This document shows positions 9,605 through 21,061 of a stretch of 54,106 bases of DNA, piece by piece. Under the pieces are notes generated by a model that was not told the origin of the DNA, searched no databases, and saw only the letters and a program-made list of their open reading frames with translations. Each line of letters starts with the position of its first letter. Positions within the stretch are counted from its first letter, which is position 1. This DNA comes from Penium margaritaceum (lineage: Eukaryota > Streptophyta > Zygnematophyceae > Desmidiales > Peniaceae), in assembly GCA_023375785.1 (NCBI GenBank), contig SZWC01003925.1, positions 16,158 to 70,263 of the forward strand. Direction: 5' to 3'. Position numbers and translations under genes: made by a program.

Positions 9605-11605
9605 TTCATGGAGTCGGAGTCAGAGTCAAAGTCAGTGTTGGAGTCGGAGTCAGAGTTAGAGTCGGAGTGGGTGCCCTAGTCAGGATCGGAGTCAGAGTCG
9701 GAGTCAGAGTCGGAGTTGGAGTCAGAGTCGGGGTCTGAGTCAAAGTCGGAGTCAGAGTCGGAGTCGGAGTCGGAGTCGGAGTCAGAGTCGGACTCAAAGT
9801 CAGTGTCGGAGTTTAAGTCAAATTCGGAATTGGAGTCAGAGTCGGAGTCGAAGTCAAAGACCAAGTCGGAGGCAGAGTCGAAGTTAGATTCAAGTCGGAG
9901 ATGGAGTCAGAGTCAGAGTCGGAGTCAGAGTTGGAGTTGGAGTCAGAGTTGGAGTCAAGTCGGAGTCGAAGTTGGAGTTGGATTCAGAGTCATTGTTGGA
10001 TTCGGAGTCGGAGTCGGAGTACGAGTCCGAGTCGGTGTTGGAGTCGGAGTCGGAATCAGATTCGGAGTCGGAGTCGGAGTTGGAGTCAGTGTCGGAGTCA
10101 GATTCCGAGGCGGATTCGGAGTTGGATTTGAAGTCAAATTCGGACTTGGTGTCGTAGTCTGAGTCGGAGTCTGAGTCAGAGTCGGAGTTTGAGTCGGAGG
10201 CGGAGTCGAAGTGGGAGTCAGAGGTGGAGTCAGTGTCAGAAATGAAGTTTGAGTCTGAGTCGGAGTCGGAATCAGAGTCGGAGTCAGATTCCGAGTCAGA
10301 GTCAGAGTCGGGATCAGAGTCGCAGTTGGATTCGGAGTGGAGTCGGAGTCGGAGTCGGAGTCGAAGTCAGAGTCGGTGTCAGAGTCGTACTCAAAGTCGG
10401 AGTCGGAGTCAAAGTCGGAGTCAGACTCAATGTCGGAGTCGGGGTTGGAGTTCGAGTCGGAATTGGAGTCGGAGTCGGAGTCAGAGTCGGAGTCACAGCA
10501 GGCGTCGGAGTCGAAGCCGGAGTCAGAGTTGGAGTCGGATTCAGAGTCAGATTTGGAGTTGGAGTCGGAGTCAGAGTCGGAGTTGGAGTCAGAGTCGGAG
10601 TGGGAGTCATAGTCGGAGTCGGAGTCGGATTCAGATTTGGAGTCGGTGTTGGAGTCGGATTCGGAGTCGGTGTCGGAGTCGGAGTCAAAGTGGGAGTAAG
10701 AGTCACAGTCAGAGACAAAGACGGAGTTGGATTCAGAGTCGGAGTTAGAGTCAGATTCGGAATCGGAGTCGGAGTCAATGTCGGATTCAGAGTCTGAGTC
10801 GGAGTCGGAGTCAGAGTCGGAATAGGAGTCGGAGTCAAAGACTGAGTTAAGTCAGAGTCGGGGTCGGAGTCGGAGTTGGAGCCGGAGTCGGAGTTGGAGT
10901 CGGAGCCAGAGTTAGAGTCAAAGTTGGAGTTGGAGTCGGAGTCGAAGTCAATGTCGGAGTCAAAGTCAGAGTTGGAGTCGGAGCCGGAGCCGGATTCCGA
11001 GTCAGAGACATAGTTGGAGTCGGAGTTGGAGTCAGAGCCGGAGCCGTAGTCGGATTCAGAGGCAGATTCGGAGCCGGACTTGAAGTCGGAGTCGGAGTCG
11101 GACTCAGAGTGTGAGTTGGAGCCGGAGTCAGCGTCGGAGTTGGAGCTGGAGTCAGATTCGGAGTTGGATTTGGAGTTTGAGTTGGAGTCGGAGTCGGAGT
11201 TGAGTGGGAGTCGGAGTCAGAGTCGGAGTCGGAGTTGGAGTCAGAGCCAGAGTCGGAGTTGGAGTCGGCGTCAGAGTCGAAGTCGGAGTCGGAGTTGGAG
11301 CTCGAGTTGGAGTCGGTGTTGGAGTCCGAGTCGGAGACGGACGTCAGAGTCGGAGTCAGAGTCGAAGTGGGAGTTGGAATCTGAGGCAGAGTTGGAGTCT
11401 GAGTCGGAGTCTAAGACGGAGTCGGAGTCGGAGTCGGAGGCGGTGTTGGAGTCGGAGTCAGAGTTGGATTCGGTGTTGGAATTGGAGCTTGAGTCTGAGT
11501 CGGAGTCGGTGTTGGAGTCCGAGTCGGAGACGGTTCGGAGTCAGAGTCGGAGTCGGAGTCAGAGTTGGAGTCTGAGTCAGAGTTAGAGTCGGATTCGGAG
11601 TCGGG
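9605..11605 (+). repeat. second hexanucleotide array, (GGAGTC)n, about 2.0 kb
   Basis: It has the same hexamer family and strand orientation as the array at 3204-5345, again with GAGTCG/GAGTCA/GAGTTG variants. The two may be one original array of about 4.1 kb split by the 4.25 kb element B. Long Ser/Glu, Arg/Ser, Val/Gly and Thr/Pro frames here are products of the repeat. Confidence 0.92.
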
Positions 11606-12130
11606 CAATGATACTATCACAGTTGCATGTCTGCTGCGATGGACTACCGGGGCGTGGTGGGTCCTCCCAGGACCACGGCTGTGACTCTCACTTCTTCTGC
11701 CGGTACTGCGACTCTGTGACACTGCTCAGTGGGGGATGTCTCGGAGCTCTCATACCAAGAGTTACGGTGAAGCTTCCTAGCTCTCCTGTTGCTAACGTGG
11801 CAACACTCTCAAGCCAGATTATGCACTAACATGTGAGGCAGGTTCAAGAACAGAAAACGGAGTTTACAATGCAAAAACATGCAAATTGGCCTTCAGGCAA
11901 GTCCACCAAGAAACTGTAGAGGCTGCAGAGAAAATGGCAATGCTCCAACAAGCCTCTGGGGCACCGTAGCATTCTTCTTACAATTCTTGGTTGGTGGAAC
12001 ACCACACAATGACGCCTCGGTCCCAGCTGACTCCGCATCAGAGATCTTCATGAGCGTGGACATGACCGAGTGTTCTCAACCAGCTGTACAGACAGTCAAG
12101 GAAGACTCTCCTCACATAACCTAGAAGATT
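11606..12130 (-). repeat. degenerate 5' LTR, primer site and leader of a D/F-like element
   Basis: Read on the minus strand, a primer-site-like TGGTATGAGAGC (11746-11757) follows an LTR end resembling D (GAAGCTTCCTAGC shared on + at about 11770). On the + strand, ACAATGCAAAAACATGCAAA and a match to the AGTCCACC block (about 11869-11920) also occur in the LTRs of D and F. Positions 11606-11745 resemble D's leader (GACTCTCACT). The rest of that element is missing; the hexamer array takes its place. Confidence 0.55.
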
Positions 12131-12812
12131 AGTAGCATTGTGGTTGCAGAAAAAAAAAAAAAAAGATAAAACAAATCACAGCATGTAGTTGATTGTGTTC
12201 AATCAAGATCGAGACGGGTGTTGATCTCAATTATCTTGATTTTTTCCCGTCTCGTTGTCTCATACCACACAAGACGAGACAATCTTGATTTGTATCGGGC
12301 GAGACGAGACGAGACCAAGATGTTGGTGGGTCAGTTACGGTGACCTTTGGACTTGTTGCCATGGCTCGCTGGTATATTAGGACACTCGACAGCTGCTTGA
12401 CAGCATCAGCACCGGCCGGTTCGCCTTCCAGTGATCTACAAAGTTTCTCGATGACAACCTCCCAGGGACCCTTCCCTCAAAGGTGCTTTTCTTACTTTTT
12501 CGTGACCTAGATGCGTAGAGTTTCTGTTTTTGCACCGGGCTCTTCTTTCGGTTTGTCATTCGGACAGTCGAGAAGCATGTACGCCTGCCGGGTTCCCTTC
12601 TGCTGTTGTTTTGGAGCTTGCATGCAGGTTACTCTATTTTCTGACCGGTTGGTTAGACTTGCCTGCTTCGTTCCCCGCCGGTGGGTGAGACTAGATTCAT
12701 ACACTTGTCTGTTCTGTTTCTTGACTCTAACTTCTACATTTCAAAGCATATCTTTGTCGTCCCTCCCCCTTTTAGAGTACCGTCTGTCATGTTGTGTTCT
12801 ATATAGTGTGCC
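12131..12812. other. intergenic sequence, no gene seen
   Basis: It contains an A15 run at about 12150-12164, which could be a retroposon tail, and a cluster of short GAGACG/CGTCTC inverted motifs at 12210-12315. No reading frame here resembles a protein. Confidence 0.5.
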
Positions 12813-13300
12813 TGAGAAGATGTGTAGAAGCTTCCTAGCGACAAAGCCGCTGACTGGGCCTCAGTTCCCGGTCAGATGGTGACAACAGTCAAAGGTTGTA
12901 CACACGACGGCAAGGATCTGGCTAGGAGACACAAGTCAGAGTGTCATAATCCTTCAATTGTATTTGCAGAGAAATTTGACAAATGTTAGGTCCATAGCAT
13001 AAATACCTGCCACAGCACACGGCATGTGTCGCACGCCGCAGTGCAAGGTCTGTCCTAAAACCGGCCCAAAAACATTATTTTGGCCGTAACTCTGCCCAGA
13101 CAAATCAAAACGCTACACCGTCTAAACCTAAACGTGAAGGTCTCAAGCCGGACGCTATGACTGGTCACATGCATGCATCCGGTATCAAATGGTGGAAACA
13201 CGATGCAAAACATGCAAATCGGGCCCACGGCCAGTTCACCGATGAAATCCTACAGGCTGCAGAAAAACTGCAGAAGGCCTGAGACAGGTTCACCTATTCC
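12813..13300 (-). repeat. solo or truncated LTR of the D/F type
   Basis: It starts TGAGAAGATGTGTAGAAGC and follows the D and F LTRs for several hundred bases (AAGCTTCCTAGC, GGCCGTAACTCTG, GGACGCTATGACTGG, ACATGCAAATCGGGC). No primer site or purine tract adjoins it, so it looks like a solo LTR or fragment. Similarity fades near 13300; that end is approximate. Confidence 0.7.
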
Positions 13301-13646
13301 CTCACGAGACACATGCTATATCGCGCGAGATCGGAACGAGATTCTCGTACCGAACTGGACTTTTCTTGTTTTGTTCACGTGCCATGTGTACCAAACGTGT
13401 AAGAACCAGTCGCGCATTGCATGGATGTATCAGAACAAAAAAAAGGGAGCACATCCATCGTTAAGGAGCACTCGTGGAGAGTCAACAACAACAACCAATG
13501 TCAAACCAACATCAATATTTCTTCGTGAAGAAAAGAATGAATTTGCAACAATTTGCGAGAGTGTGTTTAAGTTAAGTTCATAAAGAGTGTTTGCTACATC
13601 AGAAAATCATGATTCACTCTTCGTACGTCCTTTTTGTAGTCCACGT
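13301..13646. other. intergenic sequence, no gene seen
   Basis: It lies between the LTR fragment and element C. One short open frame runs through it without recognisable domains. No repeat is evident. Confidence 0.5.
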
Positions 13647-14199
13647 GGATATTGTACATACAGCTTACAATGACCTCTCGGCTCACGCCCATTGCCTTGC
13701 AGACTCCTGATGAGGCAGAGGGCACAGAAGACTGGAGGAGCAGAAGCGAGTCCGACAGTTGCTGAGCAGCTGTAACCAGCCGCCGGATACACGCTCATCA
13801 TTGCTACGCGTCCTTACTCCATTCTGGGAGTGCTCACATCTTGTCCCAAAAAAATCCAGTTTCATGATTGGTAATCTGTGAACTGCAGTGGCTCATTGAC
13901 ATGGTTTAGTCCGGCTTGTGAACTGGGGTTAGTTTAGAAAAGCATAGTGTAGGCCTAAACTCAGATTCTAGGTTTGTGTGCCATGTGCGATGTTTGCTCG
14001 TGAGTTATCGAGTGAGTGCCGGCGAGCTCCCTCTCGCCGGCAGACCGGTGGACTCGGGTAGCGAGTTCAACCCCTCAGATGAACCTCGCACCTTCTCCCG
14101 TTTCTTACACTAACTTGACACACACACCTCCATTCAACCTATTGTTTGTTCCAGCCAGCCCACATTGTCAGGGACTATGCAGGGGTGTAAGGGAATGTT
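13647..14199 (+). repeat. 5' LTR of element C
   Basis: It matches 20227-20788 along its whole length (GATATTGTACATACAG start, GGCCTAAACTCAGATTC in the middle, CACACACCTCCATTCAACC near the end). The first base of the expected TG is altered here (GG). The tRNA-Met primer site follows directly. Confidence 0.85.
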
Positions 14200-14211
14200 T
14201 GGTATCAGAGC
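14200..14211 (+). other. primer binding site of element C (tRNA-iMet)
   Basis: TGGTATCAGAGC, the complement of the initiator tRNA-Met 3' end, lies immediately after the 5' LTR. Minus-strand DNA synthesis would start here. Confidence 0.8.
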
Positions 14212-14220
14212 AAGACGAGC

Positions 14221-14731
14221 AAAAGCTCGACGCGTAACCTGAGAGGAGAGTTGCTTGGTCCTGGGAGGGCCCGCTGAACAGCAGCCACTTTGATTGCGGA
14301 GCTGAACAGCGTCTGCACGGAGCAGAAGCAACAGCAGCAGCCGTGCAAAGGCAGCAGCCGCAGCGGCGACTGCCCGCAGCAGCGACGGCACCGGTTCTGC
14401 GACGCAACGGCGGGCGGCAGCGGCCGCCTGCGGATGCAGCAAAGAGCAGCAGCCGCAATGACAACCAAGTAGCCACAGTGCTCACAGCGGCAGTGTGGAG
14501 CAGCTGCTGCAGCTGCCGCGTTGTGCAGAAGCAAGGAGCAGCAGCAGTCAGCGACTACGGCATTGTGCACAGTCGTAGTGGCAGCTGCGCAGCCGCACCA
14601 ACAGTTGTAGCTGCGAGGAGCAGCAGCCGCATCAGGGGTGGCATGCAGAAGTGAGTAGCCAGAGCAGCAGCAGCACTAGCAGCTGCAATAGCAGCAGCAA
14701 CACCAGGAGCGTCAGCAGAAGCTCCTCCACG
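14221..14731 (+). repeat. CAG-rich leader of element C
   Basis: Imperfect CAG/GCAGC repeats fill the stretch between primer site and gag ATG. Frames through it encode only Gln/Ala/Ser-rich low-complexity peptides. Elements D, E and F have the same kind of leader in the same place and orientation. Confidence 0.8.
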
Positions 14732-16111
14732 ATGCCGTGTAAGGGCAAAATGACTGTCGAGAGTGCGGTTGCAGCTGACGTTGACGCGGCGCTGAGAGCA
14801 TTCAATGCTGAGCCGTCTGAAAATCTTCCTGAGTCGGACTCCGACCCTAGTGACAAAGGAGGCATGCTATGCCTGCGCCTCGCATAGTTGGAAAAGCGGC
14901 GTCAAACTTGCTCGGCGCGCAAAATTGGACAGAGCGGTGTAGCAGGTCCAAGCAGCACGCTCAAGGCAACCACAGAACTGGCCTCCTTTGAGGACAAGAT
15001 GCTTCTCCTGAGCCTGGGACAACGCGAAGACACCTTGTCTCTGTCGCTCGAGCAAGTTGTCTCGACAGCTGTGTCAATGGCGAAGCCTCCAAAGTGGTTT
15101 GAGACAGATCCTCCCACCTATCGCCAAGAGGACAACTACGCCATCTAGGAGCCGCGATTGCGCATGTGGACAGTCAGTGAGGGGGTGTACCTATACTACA
15201 CCAGTCCGTACTAGACTACGGACCCTCAGCAGCCGACAACCACCGCGCACGTCACCTATGGTCTCCTTAAGGCCTTCATAAAGGAGTACACCCTCGACTT
15301 TGAACCTTTCCTCGGTGATCCCCGCACTAGCAGTGGAGCTAACCTGCGTGGCGCCTAGAACCTGGAAACCACACTTTTTTAAGGTGCGACCATGGCAACC
15401 ACATCACAGCGTATCTCGGACTTCAACTCCTTGCGTCAAGGCACACATGAGACATTGGCCGACTACTGGCGGCGGGCGATGCAGTTGTACAAGGCCTTTG
15501 GGACAAATGGGCCGGGTCAACTCATGGCATTCAACACCATCCGGATTGGTGTTGGACGTGAGTACGCAAAGACCTTTGACAACTTGAGCCTACAGAGTCT
15601 TCAGGAGATGGCTGACAGAGGCTTGTCGCTGTCGCGGGCCACCAAGCACTTACTCCATGTAGCAGGAGTGGGAGCAACAAATGATGCCCACCATGGTGCA
15701 ACAGCTGCAGCCGTCACCACAGGCCAGGTTGCATGCACCATTCCCCCCACCTCTCCTCAGTCGTTACAGCCGACAGCGATAACTGCAGCTGCAATCGGCA
15801 CAGTTGCGGTAATTCAGGGAAAGAAGGGACACAACAACAGGCGGGATGGCAAGGGACCGAATACTCCAAAGCTAACCCAGGGGCGACAGTGGGAGTGCTA
15901 TAACTGCATAGGAGCACACCACTACACGGAGTACAAGCTCCCAAAGAACTGGACAAAGATTGCGCAAGGGTTACAGAAGGTGTTTGAGCAACGTGAAAGA
16001 GCCTCGGCGCATTCCACTGCAGTGACTGACACACCACCCACATCAGCAGCGGATGTCGGCGTAGACGATGCCTGCGACCTATCACCTTTGGAGCAGCAGA
16101 TTGCGACGTAG
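14732..16111 (+). pseudogene. copia C gag
   Basis: The first ATG of the frame (MPCKGKMTVESAV) opens a gag that aligns with D: MWTVSEGVYLYY, then FNSLRQGTHETLADYWRRAM, matching HSLRQGPAEPAADYWRRTM in D. The knuckle reads ECYNCIGAHHYTEY, with the final Cys changed to Tyr. In-frame stops include TAG at 14885, 15146, 15212 (a Gln codon in D), 15356 (a Trp in D) and 16109, plus a TAA near 15379. Gag would form the particle and bind RNA; this copy is inactive. Confidence 0.78.
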
Positions 16112-17026
16112 GCTTGCGACATCGCTGAACTCCACCAGATCCTGCGACTCACCACTCGAGGAGGTGCGAGTGCATTGAGTGAGCCAAGAGGTCCCACAGT
16201 TGGGTCTGTCAAGTTCGTGTCGTACTATCAGGATGGGGGCAGAGGCGCACAATGCGATGTTGAGTCTGCGAAATTGTTTATCGGACGTGATAGAGATGGT
16301 TCGTCCGCTGTCTTTGCCACTGTGTGCATGGGTCATGACGACTTGTCATGGCTTGATGAGTCGCAAGCAGGTGTCGCCATCATAGCTCGGCAGTCCTGTG
16401 CAAAGCAACCCTTGCCTATTGCTTGTACTGTCGGCAGCTGTTCTGTCACCTCGCCAGAGCGTGTGACGGATGCCACCTAGATCCTAGATTCCGGTGCCAC
16501 CCGTCTCATAATTTGTCGCCGCCATGATTTTGTTGTGCTTGGTCCTGTTGGCTCTGTACGATCTATGCAGACGACTGCTGGACATGAGATGCCTTTCAAG
16601 TGTGAGGGTGTGGTGCAATTCCATAGGCCGTGAGGGCCGTTCTACATCTCCAACATGTTGTATGTGCCTAATCTAGAACTCAGCCCACTGTCTGGACGTG
16701 CCTGCACGCAAATGGGTCTTAGTGTCGTGTTCACCGGTGAGGATGTCACGGTCTTTGTTGGCACCATCGCTGAAGTAGTGCTACGTGGCAAGGCGGTTGG
16801 TGACTTGTACCATGTCTCCGACTATCCCATGTCCTTCCCCATCTCCACTTCCCCTACTACACGAGTGTTTGTGACGGGAACACTGTCTCTTGAGCACCTG
16901 CGCCTACTGCATAGACTCTTGTGCCATCTCCACCTCGATGCAGTCGATCGCCTGATTCACACAAACCCTGCTCTCGGTCTTGACGCAATGTCCTTTGAGG
17001 CGGTGCCTAAAACCGAATGCCTGTAA
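16112..17026 (+). pseudogene. copia C protease and pre-integrase
   Basis: The aspartic protease motif ILDSGATRLIICRRHDFV directly follows a TAG at 16478-16480 where D has Trp. Then come MLYVPNLELSPLSGRACTQMG and the zinc-binding pre-integrase segment (LEHLRLLHRLLCH). A TAA at 17024-17026 falls inside the CXXC half of the zinc motif (ECL*CAQGKMHR), where D has Phe. A TGA near 16632 adds another break. Confidence 0.78.
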
Positions 17027-17866
17027 TGCGCTCAAGGTAAGATGCATCGTGCCACGTACCCTGTGTCCGACTCACAGGCTCTAAAGCCCCTCGAGTTAGT
17101 TCACTCTAATCTCCTGGGACCCCTCCTCCTGGAGTTTCAGGAGGACAGAGGTCGGTATGTCTTGACAATCATGGACGATTTCACGTGCATGCGCTGGATT
17201 TTCAGTCTGCGCCTGAAAAGTGACGCTGCACTCGCTGTGCGCACATGGCTTGTTATGGCCAAACGTTAGTACGGCCATCGTCTCCATAACTTTTGCTCTG
17301 ATCGGGGTGGTGAGTTCATGGGGGACCTGGACCTGTACTTTGCAGAAGTGGGTGTGTTTCACAACCTCTCTGCTCCCGCCACGCCCCAGCTGAATGGCGT
17401 GTCTGAGCGCTGGAACCGCACCATGGAGGATGCGGTTCGCTCTATGTCGGTGGACAGCGGCATCTTGGAAGCTTTCGCTTTCGAGGACATGGCCTACATG
17501 ACATGGATCTTGAATCGGATCCCTCACGGCCCCCTCCCCAACATACACGCCCCGTACCAACTCTGGTACGGGTGTCGTGCCGACCTCGGCTCACGCGTGT
17601 CTGGGGATCTCTTGCCTGCGTCTGGTTTACGCCAAAACAGCAGGGGTCCATGTTCTCCCCGCACGGTCGAGTCTGCGTGTTTCAGGGCGTGGCTTCACAC
17701 TCCAAGGCATGGCGCTTCTGGGACCCTAGTCGACGGCGCATTGTCGAGTTTCGAAACACGCTTTTCTTCAAGCGCCTCTCCTTCCATGATCTGCCCATTG
17801 GTGGGACCCTTCAGTCACATTCCCCTGAGTGTGTTGCGGTCCCTCGCGCAAGGCGAGGTGGGCTGA
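17027..17866 (+). pseudogene. copia C integrase
   Basis: Core motifs are LELVHSNLLGPL, where the usual first catalytic Asp (HSD in D) is Asn, then IMDDFTCMRW, SDRGGEFMGD (second Asp kept) and NGVSERWNRT (Glu kept). A TAG at 17267-17269 replaces a Gln of D. A frameshift near 17590 moves the rest (GSLACVWFTPKQQG, SKAWRFWDPSRRR) into the next frame up to about 17860. Without the first Asp the enzyme would be dead even if translated. Confidence 0.78.
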
Positions 17867-18464
17867 TCGTTGCCGCTGCCCCGGTCACCCACGGCGCTAC
17901 TGGTCCGTCCCACCTGCCAGCTAGCTTGCCTGCGGTGTCCATCTCACCTGTGCTGCTCATACCGTCTCTCCCGCCTCTGTCTCATGTGTCGTCAACCCTT
18001 CCTCCCTTCCTGACGCCTAGTCACCTGCTCAATCCTCAGTGTCATTTGCATCATCCACACCTACATCACTAGTAGCGGCCCATACGTTGTCTGTGTCATT
18101 ACCACTTGCGTTGCCAGCACAGCTGATCGACTCATCGGTGTCGTCACCCTCCTCAATCTCCCCAGTCAACACACCGGTACCACCTGACACATCACAAGTC
18201 TTGTCGGTGCTTGATGTGTGTCCACCTCCTGTTCCAGCTGCATCGTCTCCAGAGCCCTATAGACGAGGTGACGGTGGACGCCTTCGCCCATGTCCTACTT
18301 GCAGTGTACGCAGTGGAGACCCCGGCACCAGGGCCCTAGGCCTCTGCGCGCAGGGACTCACTGAAATTCACCATGGCTGTGATGCAGGCCTCGCACTCCT
18401 TGCTCACGAGCGATGACTTGCAGTTGACTCCGCAGAATCCACCATCACTGTTGACCCTTCGTCT
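17867..18464 (+). pseudogene. copia C integrase-RT linker
   Basis: A Ser/Pro/Val-rich, low-complexity stretch matches in position and composition the linker of D and E (PSLPPLSHVSSTLPP; then PEPYRRGDGGRLRPCP, comparable to the CGRLRPLD block of D). It has frameshifts and no enzymatic domain. Confidence 0.6.
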
Positions 18465-19355
18465 ATGGCCTATGCCCTGGCCACGCAAGGTGGAGCCACT
18501 GTGGCCCCAGACCCCAGTATGGTGGAAGTGGCGCCAGATCCCAGCACACTATGTCAGGCCCTGGCCGGTCCCGATGCGGCCCTCTGGCGTGCAGCGTGCG
18601 AGGCTGAGCTTGTAGCCATTGATGAACATGGAGTCTATGACCTCGTTGACTTGCCGGACGGACAAAGGGTTGTTCAGGCCAAGTGGGTCTTACAAAAAAA
18701 GCTTAAGCCGAACAACACGGTCGAGCACTACAAAACGCAACTGACTGCAAACGGATTCTCTGAGGTGGAGGAGATTGACTTCACCGACACCTTCGCACCA
18801 GTTGGACACACGGCCACGGCCTTAGGCCTACTATCCCAGGTAGCCCAGAACAACTGGGAACTCCACCAAATGAATTTCAACGACGCATTTCTACATGGGA
18901 AGCTGGATGAAGAGATCTACATGGCCTAGCCCCCAGGGTTCGAGGATAACAGTGGCTGGGTGTGGCGGCTGCGGAAGGCATTGTATGGCCTGAAGCAATC
19001 ACCCAGGTGCTGGAACAAAGAGATCACTGGCACTCTCCTACGAGCCGGCTATGCCTAGAGCACGGTGGACCCATCGCTCTTTGTCTCCCAGACTCTTGCG
19101 CCACCCACTCCATCCTGGTCTCCGGCACGCTCCTACGTTGACGACCTTCTGATCGCTTCGCCCGATCTGAAGGCTGTCGAAGCAGCTAAGGGAGTGCTAC
19201 AGTTGACATACAAAATGAAAGACCAGGGAGAGGTTGCGTTGTTTCTGAGCATGCAGATTGTGCATGATTGCTCTCGGCGGACGCTCCTGGCCCATCATGG
19301 GAGGTACGCCCTCACTCTAAGGGTGCGTTTTGTCGAGCTAATTAGCAGCGTGTGA
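18465..19355 (+). pseudogene. copia C reverse transcriptase
   Basis: The frame runs AKWVLQKKLKPNNTVEHYK, FTDTFAPVG, QMNFNDAFLHGKLDEEIYMA, then a TAG at 18927-18929 (Gln in D), LYGLKQSPRCWNKEI, another TAG near 19057 (Gln in D) and the catalytic box SYVDDLLIAS. A TGA ends the frame at 19353-19355, where D has Pro. Most stops fit single C-to-T or G-to-A changes. Confidence 0.8.
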
Positions 19356-20226
19356 ACGACGTCAACCCCAATCACCCGTGACGGTCAGGACGCTCTGAAG
19401 GTCACCAATCGAGCACAGCTGGGAGAGCTAGTCGACGTGACCCTGTACTTGCGAGTCATTGGCTCGCTCATGTACCTAGCCACGACGACATGGCCATACA
19501 TAGCCTTCACTCTCAACCTTCTCGCGCACTTCTCACAGGCACCACGCTGGCAGGTCTTGGAGGCTGCCTCCGGTGCGTTCGGTACGTTGTGTCCACCGCA
19601 CGGATCGGCCTTCACTACCGTGGGCAGGCCTCTGTGGTTCAAAACCGGTACACAGACAGTGACTGGGCATGGAGCCCAGACGGCAAGAGTCGCACTGGCT
19701 ACATCTTCCTCATTGGAGGAACTGCCGTCTCGTGGCGCAGCGGCAAGCAGGGCTGCATCGCTCGCAGCACCGCCGAAGCAGAGTTTGTAGCTTTGGGTGC
19801 TGGCACGACCGAGAGTGTGTAGTTAGTGCGTTTGTTACATGAACTACGTCGGTCCATGCCCCCCGTTGTGCTTTGATGTAACAACGAAAGCGCAAAGGCC
19901 ATCACGGAGAACTTCGGTGTGTTTCATGCACGTACAAGCACATCAACATCGAGTACCATTACATCCGAGATCGGGTGGATCGAAGTGAGATTCAGGTCGT
20001 GTGCGTCGGCACTGAATCGCAGCGAGCTGATTTTCTGAGAAAGCCCATCAGCCGTATGAAGTTTCTTGCGGCGATACGTTCTGTGGGATTGCACCCTGTT
20101 TGTACTGTGGATTGGCCTCTGTTCTTGAGTTGTGTCTGTTGTCATTCACCATCGCTGTGCTTGTGCCGTTTCTTGCATCAGTTCTGTTACGTCGATTGCT
20201 CTGCTTGCCGTGTGGTCATGGGGGAG
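19356..20226 (+). pseudogene. copia C RNase H and pol C-terminus
   Basis: YLRVIGSLMYLATTTWP, RYTDSDWAWSPDGKSRTGYIF and STAEAEFVALGAG mark RNase H. A TAG near 19818 replaces a Trp and a TGA near 19876 an Arg of D. The tail (IQVVCVGTESQRADFLRKPI) runs to the purine tract CATGGGGGAG just before the 3' LTR. Several frameshifts are present. Confidence 0.78.
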
Positions 20227-20788
20227 TGATATTGTACATACAGCTTTCTGTGACCTCTCGGCTCACATCCATTGCCTTGCAGACTCCTGATGAGGCGGAG
20301 GACACGGAAGACTGGGGGAGCAGACGCAAGTCTGACGGTTGCTGAGCAGTTGTAACCAGCCGCTGGATACACGCTCGTCATTAATGCGCGTCCTTACTCC
20401 ATTTTCTTGGAGTGCTCACGTCTTGTCCCAAAACAATCCAGTCTCATGATTGGTTGTGTGTGAACTGCAGTGACTCAGTGACCTGGTTTAGTCCTGCTTG
20501 TGAACTAGGGTTACTTTAGACAAGCATAGTGTAGGCCTAAACTCAGATTCTAGGTTTGTGTGCCATGTGCGACGTTTGCTCGTGAGTCAATGAGCGAATG
20601 CCGGAAAGCTCCCTCTAGCCGGCAGACGGGTGGACTCGGGTAGCGAGTTCCACCCCTCGCACCTTCCCCCGTTTCTTACACTAACTTGACACACACACCT
20701 CCATTCAACCTATCGTTTGTTCCAACCAGCCCACACTGTCAGGGACTACGCAGTGGTGTAAGGGAAGGGGTGCTTGGTGTGTCTGTTT
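20227..20788 (+). repeat. 3' LTR of element C
   Basis: It begins TGATATTGTACATACAG after the purine tract CATGGGGGAG and repeats the 5' LTR with scattered substitutions and an extra block of about 16 bp near the end (GGGTGCTTGGTGTGTC). Unexpectedly, it is followed by another primer-site-like sequence (see 20789). Confidence 0.83.
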
Positions 20789-21056
20789 GGGTATCAGAGC
20801 AAGACGAGCCTGACGCCGACGGCTAGCGTTGGAAATTTTTTGAGTCCAGTGGTCCAGACCTGGAGTTGTCGGGAGAGGTGGCATAGGAGTTACATGTTAC
20901 CCCCAGAACACATGGTTTAAACGCGAAACTAGAGAATCTGCTGAGAAAATGTTGTAATCTGCAGTTGACTCTTACAAATGTTCGAAGTGAGAGTGAGGGT
21001 GCCGTAAATTGTTTCTTTAGTGTCGTCCTCACTTGTAGCAGCTCACCTGATTGTTT
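20789..21056 (+). other. primer-site-like sequence and unknown tail after LTR C
   Basis: GGTATCAGAGCAAGACGAGC follows the 3' LTR of C just as it follows the 5' LTR (14201-14220). This suggests the start of a second internal region, as in a tandem LTR-internal-LTR arrangement. After 20809 no similarity to C is visible and no gene is seen up to element D. Confidence 0.5.
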
Positions 21057-21061
21057 CCCTC

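Larger units (their letters stand above)
13647..20788 (+). mobile_element. Ty1/copia retrotransposon C, near full length, mutated
   Basis: Two direct LTRs (13647-14199 and 20227-20788) enclose a primer site, CAG-rich leader, gag, protease, integrase, RT and RNase H in copia order. Pol is related to D but carries about ten TAG and five TAA/TGA stops plus frameshifts. The two LTRs differ at many positions, so it is clearly older than D. No target-site duplication could be matched. Confidence 0.88.
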
